64,000 nt of DNA from Sipunculus nudus (Eukaryota > Annelida > Sipuncula > Golfingiida > Sipunculidae). Positions 1 through 14,700 of this stretch are shown here, in pieces (positions within the stretch are counted from its first letter, which is position 1; every line of letters starts with the position of its first letter). A program made the position numbers and the translations under genes. Below the pieces are notes generated by a model. The model was given only the letters and a program-made list of their open reading frames with translations. It made no database searches and was not told the origin of the DNA. The stretch covers positions 30,009,558 to 30,073,557 of the forward strand of contig CM049310.1 in the NCBI GenBank assembly GCA_026874595.1, given 5' to 3'.

Positions 1-133
1 ACCTTGGTGACCCACATCTTGAGGATTTACATGAAACTCATTATATGTATTTACCAATAGAGTTTCTCACCTGAATTACATTCTCACCATCATTCACGCA
101 TATTTAATGAGGTCAGAGGTCACCAGATACACA
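1..133 (-). repeat. partial copy of the CCCGTCAT element unit
   Basis: The reverse complement matches 54372-54503 along its length (shared ctcattatatgtattt-like, gagtt-ctcacctgaatta and ggtcagaggtcaccagatac blocks). The copy starts before the window. Confidence 0.7.
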
Positions 134-2684
134 AAGGGTTATTATGCAGTTTGCGGTGCTCTGGTTGACTTAGGTTTATAAAAGGGTCAAGAGTTTATCT
201 TTTTTTTAAAAGTCATCAAATATCGGAATCAGCCCCTTCAACAGAGTAATAAATAAAAAAAAATATTACATGATTAGGAAGTTCACCATCTACTAATAAT
301 GTCTGTTTCCATTTAAAGAAGACCAGCACATATTGTTCTGCAGTTGTACAATTGGCTGCTTCTTGGTGATGTGTTCCTAATGATGAAATTACCTAATTTT
401 ACAGAATTGGTTGATTTATTATCTAGTCTAAGTATACAAATTTAACAGATGATAATCATAGAGTTATCAAAATCACTTAACAGGTGTTTCCTTTCTGTCT
501 CAGTGTTTGTGACAAGCCCTGAATACCATTTACCATCAGTTTGCTGTTTTGTATATTTAGATCTTTTTGAAGTATAAAAAAGCCACACTCATGCTCCAGA
601 CAGGATACACACATTTATAGTAGTTCTGATTACATCAATTATGTACTATATGAGTGGTCATATATTAATTCATACATCCATATGAGGAGAGAAACTTGTA
701 CTCATGCCAGGAGTCAGTGTTTGTGGTTGAACATGAATAAGTGTGTGAATGTTAGTCCAAAATGTGACTCATACTTTTCAAGATCATCACCCACTTTCAT
801 ACTTTTTTTTCCATATATATCTTTAGCATGACCCATTGGTCACAGTAAAGACACTTGTCATTTTAATCAGTCATATAGGATAACTCTCAGAGGTGACACA
901 ATATGTCATTTCAAACAAGCACAAAAATTTAACACTTATAAAGCAGATTCTCATTGTTTAAATCACTGTTAAATGTGGTTGATGAAGCCATCAAACATCA
1001 AGTGACGTATCATGGTTAATATCTTTGAAAACTAAAGGGCCATTGTCTCCATTATTATATAATGGCTAGAGGCATAGTGTGAGCGGAAATAATAAGCCTG
1101 TTTTAAAATCAGGAAATTGCTCAGTTTATTTAATTATGCTGTTATTCATGGCATAATCAGTGGTACCAGTAGATTAAGAAAGGGAAAGATAAATACAAGT
1201 CTTATTAAAAGAATGGTTTAAGAAATCTTGTCATCTTATACAAGAGATCAGTTCTAATGCTCAACATTTCCTCTCTAAATTAGACAAGGAAAATAAGACT
1301 GAGCCCAGCTGAGCAGACTGGTATGCCGTGTAACAAATCAAGCACACCAAGTTTACCAAAAAGTACTGATAAGCACCCTTACTTTTGCTTTGAATGAAGG
1401 TGGATTAATTTGTAATATTTTCGCAAATGTTCTGTTTTAGCACTCGTGAGTAATCCAGTTTATGGCAGGCAAAGGGATATCTAATGAGATTTTTTTTTAG
1501 TATTTGCAAAATACACTTTTTGGGTTAATCAACTTCCCCCTCCTCACCAATATTGATTTTGTAAAACTGACCTTAAACATAGTGATGTTGAGATGATGCA
1601 TCAACAAAAATGGTCTTTTTTTACGAGATGCATAAAAAGACCAAAATTCATTTATAAAATGATCACAAAAAGATTGGCTAAGTCTTCCGTGCCCAGCAAG
1701 TTGCTGAGCAACCACCATATTTGTATAAGACAGGGCATGTATGTATTTTGCTGATCTATATTTCACATTTCTTACCCTGCATAAAAAGCCCCCTTGGTCA
1801 GCCTGATACATTACAGGCCGTGGTTATGTAATCGAGTATGATGTATGACACCATGTGTAGAGAAACAGACCATACATGTATTGAAACATGACAGAAACTG
1901 GTTGTTTTGTACAATATGAAAGTGACAGGGCCGTCCTGTATAAGGAAGTATGACAGGAGTAGACAGTACATTTGTGTTAAGCATGAGTTACCACATGTTG
2001 ATAGCTCTCTGGAGACTCAATGTGTTGACTGAGTGATTCATCCAGTCAAGCAAACAATTTCATTCGCCCATTATTTTACTCATAATTGTGAGAATATTTA
2101 TTACTTTAGATTACACATCAAACAATCTTATTTCCCAGTTAAAGGTATATGCTCAGCATATGTGACAAACAGATGTTAGAAAAATTGTTTTCCAGTCTAC
2201 CAGTGATAGCTAATCTGTGTAAAATCTTATAGAGAATTCTAAGACCTTTTCTTATCACCATCATTTTCTGTGTTATTAATAGGAGAATGATCTGTGGCCA
2301 GATTTTATTTACAGTCCATTATGTAACACTTGATGCACAGCCCCAATCACAGCATACCAAGCTTATCTTTTGTGCATGACTTGAAGTAGGCCCTATCAAG
2401 AAACATTTTGCTCCAATAAAGACAGTAGCTAGTGAACCACACAATGTTACTTATAAGATAGTGATGCAGTTAAATAGATAAATGTACAGATTTCCATGAC
2501 ATTGAAATATCAGTATTTTATTGAATATTAAATATAGAACCTGGCTTGATTAAAGATAGGGACATTGCTTTCAATAGCCAGTATTAGTTAATTATAATAC
2601 TGTTATCATGGGCATGGTTTATCAGCTTTGAAAGTATGATGAAAATTTATACACATATTATTTTCTTTTTTTTTTCATTTTCAG
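1..2684. other. upstream DENND1 intron
   Basis: AT-rich, no exon with a family match. The first 133 bases are a diverged inverted copy of 54372-54503. A 104-codon - strand reading frame at 1811-1497 resembles nothing I recognise and is likely chance. Confidence 0.6.
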
Positions 2685-2728
2685 ATCCCTTTGTTCTTCA
2701 GAAGTTTCCAGAGACGTATGATGATGAG
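2685..2728 (+). CDS. DENND1: DENND1 exon, uDENN start
   Basis: A pyrimidine tract and tcag precede it; donor gtgaat follows. It starts with two bases completing a codon and reads (D)PFVLQKFPETYDDE, aligning with the DPEVQRQFPEDY region near the N-terminus of human DENND1A. Roughly 30 N-terminal residues are therefore encoded upstream of the window. Confidence 0.88.
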
Positions 2729-5700
2729 GTGAATTTACTGTTAAATATCTTTTTTAAGAAATGGCCCTTATTTATTATATGGTTTCTGTAACTTTCATTA
2801 TAAGTAGTTATCTGTAAGTATTTTTCCTATGCTGATGAATCACATGTATAGGTTTACTGGACAGAATTTCCATTGATAAAATACCAGAGTATATAACACC
2901 ACAGAAAAAGCTACAGAACATAACTTTCATAAATATCACAATACATGTGCCCTCAGGAATATTAAGGCAACATCATGTCCCCAGACAAATCCCCTGGACA
3001 TAAAGTTCACAGGCAAAATGCCCAGGACATCTGTTCAAGGACAAAATTCGTAGGGCTTAAAGTCCACAGGATAAATACCCGAGGAAATATGTTAACAGAC
3101 AAAAGAATCATGACACAGTTACCACAGATGAAATGACAAAGACATAATGTGCACAGAAAGAATACCACTAAGTTGCAGTACAACTAGAAACAAAGAATAT
3201 TTGAGGGATATAAGGTTTTTGTTTTCAAATGGTCAACTTGTTGAACAGAACCAGTGTTACTGGTAGATCAGGGGACACTCTATAGTAACCAAACATACTT
3301 CACTGATGTAGAAGGGACCATTTAATAGAACTAAACAAAACATAATATTAGCAAAAAATCTGTCTTCATTTTGGATTTTAACTGCTGATACATTTATTGC
3401 CATTGGGTCTTCCAGTTCATTGAAGTTACATTTTGTTGCTATAGTTTTATCCCTAAATTGGTTTGCAATGATATTTTAGAGGCAGAGGTGCAATCCACAG
3501 GGAGATAATTACACCATACCCTGTAAAAACAAATATATCAAGGATACCATACTGATCAAGCAGATGAGTTAAAAAATGTGATGACAGTGTTATTGTTAAA
3601 CAAGCAAACCCTGGGGACAATATAACCTCCAAAACTTATTTTACAACAAATATTTTTAATGTAGGTAACAATATACAGCCAGTTTTCAATCCTCAGCAGA
3701 GTTTTCTGACTTAGGTTTTTTATTCAATGATTTATTGAATGAAAATTTTATATGTTAGTTTAAGGGTAGATAGAATCATGATAGAGGAAAAAAAAACACT
3801 TTTTAATATTGCCATATAGTTTATTATTAGTTTATTAAAAAAAGGATTAATAATACTAGGGGCTTAAAATAGTATACCTTTAAACAAATTTTTTTTCAAG
3901 TTTTACAAAATCATGTGAACATGAATAAAAAGTTAAAAAATATGTTTACTTTCAAAAAGATCACAGTACCAGGTTTAAAATAATGTATACTTTATGGGTT
4001 CTGTTATGAATATAAAGCACATTTGGATTGAATTAAGATCTAGGGCTTTCAAAGAGTGATACATCTTGAGCAGAGAATGTTGTATTCAGAATATTTTATT
4101 TGTTTACATGTTTTTGTATTTTCTTCAGGAGGTTCTCAAGAGCATACCCAAGTTTGCTTTTCCTTGCATATATGAAGGGTTGGTCATTTTGTATACCTAT
4201 AATCTTATCTTAAGGAATTGTGTTATCTCTGGACCTGTTTCTGTAAATAAGACACTTTGGACTCATATCAGCTCCAGCAGAATGTTTCACTCTTCTAGAT
4301 TGCATGTACATCAAGTATATAATACACACGATGTGGTATATGGTTGAAGCTGTTTCACTTGTTTTAACAGTTTGTAAGTATAAAATGTCCTGCATTAAAT
4401 GTATAGGCAAACAGTAGTGGTAATCTGATATCTGCAAATAAACGGTCACACATATTGAATATGGTGCTGTGACATTTGGCATTGTATGACATCACAAATA
4501 ACTTTGTAACAGCAGATCGCTGCTTAAAATTATTGGTAACTAATAGAATTAATCATTATCTGAAACCACACCTGAAAAATCAATTGATAGTCTTGGAATA
4601 TCAACTTAATAATTTGTCCTCTGATATTTCAGGTGATACATAAGTCTTTTTATGTTAAGTTGACGCACTGATATTAATATGCTATAAATAGACCGTTGCT
4701 AATGTAGAAGTGTAATTAATATTTTACAGATCAGCAGTCGACCACTTCACCTTTGTATTAACAGATATTGAAGGGAAACACAAATTTGGGTTTTGTCGTC
4801 ACGCGACAGGGGCACAGACATGTCTGTGTATTATCAGGTATGTATACTTGATTTTTATGGTTGCTCTCTCAGACTCTTACTCTATGTTTCATTGTATATA
4901 AATTGCTACCACTTATTGTATTGATCTTTTGTGACATATCTGAGTACTTTCTTGTAATTATTGTTAGCTCTGCATATAACATTTTTATGTAGTCCTTGTT
5001 TTAAATATCTGTATTCTGTTGCACATGTAATCATTGGTTTTAATTTTAAGAATGTACTGTGATCTTTTTAATCCATCTGTTTGCCAGGTACAGTATTTTA
5101 ACAATGTCTTGTGATCTGTTTAATCCAGCTGTTTGATGTGGTACAGTATTTTAATGTCTTGTGATCTTTTTAATTGCAGCTGTTTGCCATGGTACAGTAT
5201 TTTCTACAAGTACTTGAACATGCTGGCTGAGATCATCAACCGCAGTGACACGACCAACCTGCTGCCGATGTTACGAGGCCTTCACAGGGAGAAGCTACCT
5301 GCCCCAGGTTACGAAATTGTTGTCATCTCACCAGACTTTAATGAGGTCAGTATAAACTAGTGATTCAGTTTGTTCTTGTGTGATACATATTTAATAGAGT
5401 TCTTGGGACAGGAGGTTTTCTGTGATGGTGACCCCAAAATTTAGGCCACTAATTTAAAACAGGCATGCCTTTTTCCTTTGATCTGAACAGTATGTTTGGT
5501 CATTTAACAAGAGGCTGTTGAATAATGGTGGAAGTTTTTAACACAGGCCACATGTCTTAAATAAACTGACCAAATTATGGAAAGAAGCACTGCATAATTT
5601 TATTTTATAAAAACACTTAAGATGCCACAATTAGATGTAGTAGTTTTCTTTCAAGGCGTTGGAAGGGGAGTATTTTTGTTGAAAACAAAACCTTTATATA

Positions 5701-8700
5701 TATTAGGAAAGGCCAGATGAAAAATTAACCTAAATTTTACATATCTTAGCCTCAATGAATCAGAATAAATCAATAGGATCTGCAAAGTTCTCAAATTCTC
5801 TGTCTGTAGGGAAGTTTGCTTTTAGAATTTACATTGTTTGGTATATGATATATACTTCTTCTACTTTAGAAATTTTCCGCTGTTGTGCCAGACCCAGAGA
5901 AGCTACCAAGCATTCCAGAAAATGTGAGTACATAATGATTAGATATGATATTTAACATGGTTCTACAGTCTGACAGATAATGATGAAATCAGGAAAGAGC
6001 CCTGGTGACTGCCCAAGGACATACAGATTATCTGCAGCGTGAAATTCAGGGGGATAAATGATACTTCATTATTATGTATAAGTCTTCAAAGTTCTGTTTT
6101 TAAATTTTAATCTTTTGTAATAGAAGGTCCTGTCATTATATTGTGGTCCTCTTCTAGATTAGAAAGTCCTGTCATAATAATGTGGTCCTCTTCTGGAATA
6201 GAAAGTCCTGTCATGATAATTTGATCCTTCTGGGATAGAAAGTGATTTATGTAAAACTGCATTAGCCTTCAGTAGGTATTGTAGTTGTTTTAGGATGATT
6301 TCTGATCAGGTTGGTTACCTTTTTTATCAGAATTTTTTTAACACTAGAGAATATAGTATTTCTTAATAATAGCTTTTATATTTTGCATAGCTGTGTGTGT
6401 CATTGCAAATTAGATCATTTGCTACAGGGAATTTTGTCTACTTCAGGTGATCTTTTGCTTCATTGGGTGTTTATATAAGCAACTAAATGTTTTAATTCAA
6501 AACTTCTTGTCTTTAACTTATGCTTTATAAGATGTTTTAAAAAAGCTCTCTTTTATTTACAGAGAAACTTGACAGAATATTACAATGCTGTTGATGCAAA
6601 TAATATGATGACAATATTTGCCAGGTAAGTTAAGATGTCTGGAAATCCTACCAGTAGCTGTATTAAAATGGGGAAACGGAATTCATGTTTTTAAAATAAA
6701 CTTAAAAGCTGAAATAACATTATTTGGAGTAGCTGATAGGAAACAGTGAGATCGTCACAAGTTTTGTGCACTAGTTTCTTAATAACACAAGTGCTCCTTA
6801 GAGCTGTAAATATCACGTGCAGAAACAGTAAAGTAAAGAGACTTCTTAATATGAAGTAGGAAAAATACAATAAAGTTATATCAACATTTTTAAGCCATTG
6901 ATTGCTCTGACACAAAATAACACCAGCAAGTCAGGCTCAGTTTCCATAGACTGACAGCACAGATTTGACCTGCAAAGCTATTAACTAATTTTACACTTAA
7001 AAAAAATTGAAACAGTGACTAAAACAAATATTGCTCATTCTTCTATTTCAGAAGTCAGGAACGTTTCATAGTAATTGACCTGTTAATTGAAGTATAGTGT
7101 GAACTTTTCTCCAAAGGTCCTGCCAAAAAAATGATAGGAACTTTAGATGGGACTGCAAATTGTTTTTCACCTTACTTGACTACTGACAGAAGGATTTTTG
7201 TAATTTTTTTAATTGAGCTACATAATGCAATAAGTAGTCATTCAACAAAGTTTCATTAAACTTATCGTTGTTCATTAGGCAAACATATATGAAAATAAAG
7301 CACCTTTTTTGCAGAAGTAGAAAATCCACATTATATCACTCTAATAAAGAATTTTTCCCTATAACACACTCATTCATTTAATTTTGCAAATTACTTGGTG
7401 TATATAACTGGATGTCCTGTATTTTTACAGTATGTTACATGAGCGCAGGATACTGATCACCAGTCGTAAACTCAGCCGGCTGACAGCCTGTGCCCATGCT
7501 GCAGCAGAACTCATCTATCCTATGTACTGGTACGTAACTGTTACTTACATAACTTCAGTGCTGACAGTTTAATGTTACCTAAACAACTGCAGTGCTGAAC
7601 TGTTAGTTCACATGTTAAATGCTGCATTCAAGGTGAACTCTCATCATTATGATTTCCATAAGCTTTCTTGTTATGATGGTCATCAGTTTATATTCACTGG
7701 GGTATAGCTAGTTGTTTAAGCAGCATTATAATCTTTCATCTTTTAAATCATGGGGGGCATATCTGCACGTTCATCCTTTTAATCTCTGGCAACCTTGATT
7801 TCATGATTTTTTACCTTTAACTTTTCAGGCAACATCTGTTCATTCCTGTTCTTCCAACACATCTCGTTGATTACTGCAGGTAAGTGCGATCCTGGTATAT
7901 GTTGTTCTCATATGGAACTGTTATCAAGACATAGTAGAATAAATAAACACACACAGTCACTGCATCCTTGCACACATCAAACAGCACTAGATTAACGCTC
8001 ATCAAGCAATTCCCTACATGGCACTTTCTTCCCTTCACCTAATTCCCAAAAATTCTCTCATGTATAGAGGACACACATGGTCATACATGGGATATTGATC
8101 TGAATGGATGTGTATAATAGATGGCTGTAATGTCAGCAGATCTCTGGTATGAAACTGCATGTAAACAACTTAAGGGTAGTCATTAATGTAGGTTTTTATA
8201 ATGTGGGAAAAAGTTCAGGCCCAGTACATCTTTGAATACAAGTGTAAACTGTAGTTGGCTTCATATTCGTAAGGCTTAAATTTCATGATCTCTTCATTTT
8301 GAACTTTTCATGAGGGTTTCAATTTCATGATCACACCAGTAAAAAAAATAAAATCTAAGAACACCAGTGTTTGTATTCATAATATGATAAGAAAAAATCC
8401 CACACTATCACATTTATTTCTGTTACAGTCGTCATATTATTATAATTATTAACTACTTTGCATGGACAGGTTCCAATACCATGCACAGATTAGGTTGCCG
8501 ATTGACAAACCAGGTTTCAGAGGGTGATTATTAGTCTGTTTGTGCAGATGCATCGTCTCCTCTTGTTTATTTAAGTTTATGAGGTATCTTTTTCCCCGAG
8601 GGTTATATAGTCACGATTATTTCCCTTTCACAAATATCTCAAAATTAAAACTCTCGCAAACAAAAAGGCAACTACAGTATTTTGAGAGATATTTATCTTT

Positions 8701-11700
8701 ATTTATTAGTATAACAGTAAATGGTTATAAATTTGAGCTATTTTACTGAATATCCTCCAATACTGATGAGGTATGACTCCTTGGAAACATTCTGTTTCCT
8801 GGTAACCAGACTCTGTATAAAAACCATGAAATCATTAGTCCAAAGGAATGCATTTGGAGGCAAAACCAAACAGCATGGTAAGAGATTTTCTGTCACAAGG
8901 GAAACTTAATCATAAAGAAGACCTTGATACATTTATTTTGCATGTTGTATAAAATTATTGTACTTCTACACAATTGACATTTCTTTCTTTGTTTCAGTGC
9001 CCCAATGCCATATATTATAGGAATTCACGTCAGCATCATGCAGGTAATTTTTGGTAACTTTATGATAAAAATTGATCATTTAGTCATTCCTACCATCTCC
9101 TATCATCTCTTATAAACAAGGTACTTTCACTAAAAACAGATATGTATCCTACCAATCAGTGAAAAATTAACAGTCAGCAGTGCAGTAATGTACACACCTC
9201 TTTCTTTTAAAAGTAGCAGTTAATGGAATAATGCAATTCATTATTTAATACTTTTTCTGCCAACATATTTAAAGGAAGGTAAAACAGTATTTAAGGTCAC
9301 AGCTGTTAAAGTTCAATAATTTTGACACTACTAGGTCAAAACCACCCTTCAGTAGCAGGGAAAGGCCTGGTCTTTTGCTTGGGAAAAGAACCTGTCCTTT
9401 CTAACAATTGTTAAAAAAATGCAAGAAGGCAAATGTTAGAAGGACAAAACATGATACCTTACCACCTGACAGAAGTATAAATTTTGACCTCTATTCTTTG
9501 CTAGAAAATCAAGCGTACTGAGCTGGGAGATGCTGTAATACTTGATGCCGATGACAACAAAATCTCTACGCCTTACAACGATGTAGAAAACATTCCATCT
9601 GACGTGGTGAGGATTTCATTGATAATACAATCATTGATGGTCCTTTTAGCAATAAAACGTGAATAATCATTTTATTTTTTACAGGACTCAACCAGTCTCA
9701 TAGTTAATCTAGAAGGTCCATAACTTTGTTCGTGAATACCAGGTTGAGGTGCTCAGTTACCTTTCTGCTACCTCTGTAAGAATTGAATATTGTGTTATAC
9801 TGTCCTTACGGGTAAATGATCTTAGTAGACATTATTAACTTCAATACATAGCAGACATTATTAAGGGAAAAAAACCATAGCAGACATTAATAACTTCAAA
9901 TACCATAGCAGACATTAACATCAAATATCATAGCAGACATTAACATCAAGTATCTTAGCAGACATTGTTATCATAAAAATGTCATGGCAGACATTATTAA
10001 CTTTAGACATGGTGTCTGATTACATATCACAGATGTCTACCCTAAAAAGGCGGTTACGTGGCCACCAGACGGAACGAATCCGTAGTAATCTGATGGGAGA
10101 AGGAGTCTCAAAGGCCTTCCTTACCGCTATCTGCCATTTAATAGGTTTGTACATCATTTTCAGTCATTAACATCATTTTTGTGTCTAAACAGTATGTCGA
10201 TTCATTTAATTAATGCTGTTATGGTTTCAATCCCTGAAATTGGTGGAGAGAATTATCCTAGAATTTTTCATAATAAATTAAGAAAAAATCAGGGAATTTC
10301 AATTCTTTTTCATGAAATGCATGCTACCCAGTATAACTATGTTTTATCTAATCTTTTAAACACATTTTATTGTCACCATTTTCAGGTGTCTACATTTGAT
10401 GGTGGTTCCCATTACATTAATAATGTGAACTTGAGATTTGCATAGCCAGCTGACTTTGTTTTTGTGTTGTGCTTTGATAAATGAATTCTTGCTGAGAGTT
10501 TTCAATTCAGAGACCAATTGTTAAAATGTAAATAGCTGAGGGACCAAGCAAACCTAAAGGTTTACAAACAGCAGATAGAGTAACACTGTATAGTTATCTG
10601 ACATATAGTTTCCTGATTTTGTCATCTTAGCTATAGTGATACCTCCAGGAGACCTTCAAAGTTGAAATATCTAAGAAACCTTAAATAAGGTCTCTCTTAC
10701 CCATACACTCCAAGCTAAGCTTCACTTTAATGGGGTTACCACCTACAAAATTTGGCATTCAGATGATAAAATTCATTTTGTGAATGTCTTCTTAGTCAGC
10801 CAAGCACCATGACCCATGGGTCACTTCTTTAAATGTAAGCACTGAACTTTGAAGGTGCTCCATCTTGGATTTGATTGTTTTTAGGTTATTACCGAGAAGG
10901 TTTAAAACTGCGAGAGGGAGAGAAGATGGTGTTTGATCGAGACCAGTTCATCCAGTCACGTCCAGCACACATACAGCCATTCTTGGAAGAAATGGTCCAG
11001 TTACAAATCTTTGAACAGTTTGTCAATGACCGCCTTGAAAAATTAAACTCAGGCACATGGCCAAATGATGAGTTTGAAAAAGAAGTTTTGCTGGTGCAAG
11101 AAAAATCTGGGCCAAGCTCGGAATGGATGTACCATATGAAGGTCAGTAGTCAGACTAGTGTTTATAATTGGCCCAAACTTGTAACTTGAACTGACCTATT
11201 TGTAACTTAATATGCATAATTGTTTCATGAATAATCATGAATATTCCTCATGGTCCTTCATCAGGTAACATTTGTCAATAGAAACAGTAAATTACCTGAT
11301 ATTCACCATAATTTTGGTGGTATAGCTTTCCAGTGAAACATTGTGGAAGCAATGTTATTAGATATTAACAAAAACTATTGATCTCCAAAATATGGACTAG
11401 AAATGCTGCTACCACCAAACATGAATGTGACCTTGTGTGATACTGATTACTATTCTTAAGGTCAAGGGGCAGGTACTGTTGGCTGTGGGGATGTGGTCAG
11501 TATGGGTTGATTAGAAAGCATGAAAAACAATAAGATTTCAAAGCGAGGGACAAATATGCTTGTTATTATTGTATCCGCCAAAACAAATGTTTTTGACTGG
11601 GTTCCGCCGCCGCTGCCGCCGCCACGGCGTTTGTTTCAGGAGAACTCCTCTGATACTACTGGACAGATTTTTCCGAAACTTACACAAATTATCGGGTCAC

Positions 11701-14700
11701 ATGTGAACTGGTGCCTAACCAAGTGACCTTGACCTCTGACCTTTCCTCTCTGCCTAGCGTCCGTTTGTGCGTCTGTTTCCACACATAAACCCACATCTCG
11801 GGAACCGTTTGACTGATCAGGAAAAAATTTTTACACAAATGTAGCCCTGGGATAGCTTTATAACATACACTAAAAAAGGTGGCGCCACCTGCAACCATGT
11901 TTGCACAGTGTCCATCTGTTCATCTGCCTTGGGTTAAAATCACTCATATGTCTGCAGTGGTTTGACTAATTCACCTAAAATTTGGCATGCATATACATCC
12001 TAGATAGCTTTCTTGATTTTATGACAGGTGGCGCCACCTACATTCACGTTAATGCTGCAGACATCCAAGCTCATATCTTGGGAACCGTTTGACCAATCAG
12101 GAAAAAAATTTTACACAAATGTAGCCCTTGGATAGCTTTATAACATACACAAAAATGGTGGCGCCACCTGCAGCCATTTTACACAATACCTCATATCTCT
12201 GCAGTGGTTCGACCAAATTACCTGTAATTCGGGATGCTTATACATCCTGGATAGCTTTCTTGATTTTATGACAGGTGGTGCCACCTACATTCACGTTCAC
12301 GCTGCAGACATTAATGCTTATATCTCCGGAACCGTTTGACCAATCAGGAAAAAATTTTACACAAATGTAGCCCTTGGATAGCTTTATAACATACACAAAA
12401 ATGGTGGCGCCACCTGCAGCCATTTTTGCACAGCGTCCATCTGTTTGTCTGCTGTGGGATAAAATCACTCATATCACTGCAGTGGTTTGACTTTTCCACA
12501 TGAAATTTTGCATGTGTATTCATCTTGGATAGTTTCTCATTCAAATAACAGGTGGCACCACCTACAATCATGTTTATGTGGTGGAGATCCATTCTAATAT
12601 GTAACACATGTAACTCTTTATCCTCTTGCCACTCAATCCATGCCTCACTTCACCCGTCCTTCTTTGATTTTGGCGGATACACATAGTCGCTTGTCGACTA
12701 CCCGTATTCTAGTTATAATATGTCAAATTCAACTGAGTGTCACAACGCATGGGTCACTTGTTCTTTTTAATACCAAACTATGTGGACATTTTGATATTTC
12801 ATATCATTAGATTGGTTGTTTAAGCCCTTTTATGCTCATGGTAATCTACACTGGTCAGTAATATTCATGTAGTGTCCATTCAGGGAGACTGTTTGGATGT
12901 GAATAGAGGAAGAGGGGTGGTCAGTTGATTTGTATGAAGAAATTACGAGATCATGAATAGCAACACTGGGTAGAGTCCTGACATTAATGTGGAATGAGTG
13001 ATTGAAAATAATTAGTCATTTGATTATTCCTGTCAGATAGGTGATAGGTTGGTTGTTCAGTGGGTGTTATGAATTGTTCAGTAGGCTAGATAATACATAA
13101 GGAAGAATAGTGAGTACAGGCAGTGGGATTTGTTTAATAATCTCGGAAATTGAGTCGGAGTAGTATGATTATGGTAGTCATGATTGATGAGTAATTAATG
13201 GTATTCATTAATTAGGTATACATTAATTAGGTATTTGTGTGTGAACAATAGTAATAGGTTAGATTAAAACTTGAGAAAGAAAAAAGTGAGTAGTGAGTAG
13301 CAAGTAGCATGAGCAGAAGAGTAGATGAGGAATTTTATAGAATGAGTAGTGTTGGCATATAATTATGAGAAACGGGTAATTGATAAAGGATTTAGATTCC
13401 ATACAGCTCCATGGTATGAATTGTGTGGGCCAAGTTAATCAGTAAGCAAGAAAATATGGGAGTAGTTTGAAAAGTTTAGTGATGTGAGACTTTGTGAGTA
13501 GTTTGGTTGTACATGAATTGGCTAATGAGTGATATATCTGTGATGCTTTTTGAACATGAAGGAAGTGGTACAATATGAAACCCCACAGTATATAGGGTTG
13601 TGCCCAGGAATAGACCACTTTGCCTGTGTTTTGTTTGTATGTTTAGAGAGAGTTTATCATCGCACTCTTGTAGTGACCATTTGCTGTTACAACTTAAAGG
13701 CCTGTCTGTTATAGCATCAGTTAAGTGACAGCAAGAAAAGTCAGATGAATTCCTTTATTAAGGTAACCAAATCCAATCAACACCAGTGTACTTTGGTTTG
13801 TCAATTAACAATGAGAGATATAGATATTCAGTTTCTATTTACTTATTACAGAAACAAACAAGAAATCTAAAGAAGGTTGGGAGGGAAGGCAGAGATCGTC
13901 TGGCTGAGCTGACAAGCAAGGTGAGAGGCTTTACTGTGGTATCACAATTGTTTACAATTACAGAATGATTTATATAACTGTAATGAGTTTCCCGCATAAA
14001 TATATATATAAATGGTTTGTGATTGTTCATGTTAGTGTCAGTAATATCAGGAAGCTTAAAATAATGGATTTTCTTTAACATAACAAACAGCCCTGTACCC
14101 TTTTGATGTAAAACACATCGAAAATATGTATGTGACTTTTGCCAGGGGTATTTCCTTAAGGTTTCAGCTTTGATGACAAGCTGGCAGTCCTTGAGTGGCT
14201 GGACTGTGGTGACAAGCCTGCCACAATGCAGATGTTAAAAAAATAGACAGAACATTCTTATAAAATGAAGTCAGGAAGTTAAATATGCAAAATAGGCTAG
14301 GATATTCAATAAGTTTAAACTTACATTAGATCTGAAAATGATAAATTATTCATTTTAATTAGTAGAATCTTTCATTGTTCAAAAACTGTTAATTCCCTTG
14401 TGTTGTGTGTACGGCACTGGTGCAGCCTGTAGGCTGTTAAAGAAAGTAACCGAGCTTCACCAACGGCGATGTCATTTGACCTTTCCCTCCAGTGAATTTG
14501 TTGAAAAAAGGGAATGCACATATCCTAAAAACAGGTTAGAATGATCTTTACTAATCAAGCTGTGCAATAAATCCAGAATTTTTAGCTCAGCTGACTATAA
14601 GTCATCTGAGCTATAGTCGTGGTCCATTGTCCGTCGTCCTTCCGTCTGTCCGTCCGTCCGTCCGTCCATAGATGTGGCACGTTTTGAAACCGTAAGACCT

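Larger units (their letters stand above)
6625..9504 (+). other. DENND1 introns without named elements
   Basis: The introns 6625-7430, 7530-7828, 7880-8997 and 9044-9504 are AT-rich single-copy-looking sequence. I see no further exon, RNA gene or clear repeat in them. Confidence 0.5.

Noticed and set aside
1497-1811. 104-codon - strand frame in the first intron
   Set aside because: No domain recognised, no splice signals consistent with a gene, and no supporting neighbours.
10006-10032. Earlier acceptor (ctttag) for the dDENN exon giving VSDYISQ before MSTLKRR
   Set aside because: It would shift the frame relative to the phase-0 exon ending at 9606; the acceptor before 10033 keeps frame and matches family length.
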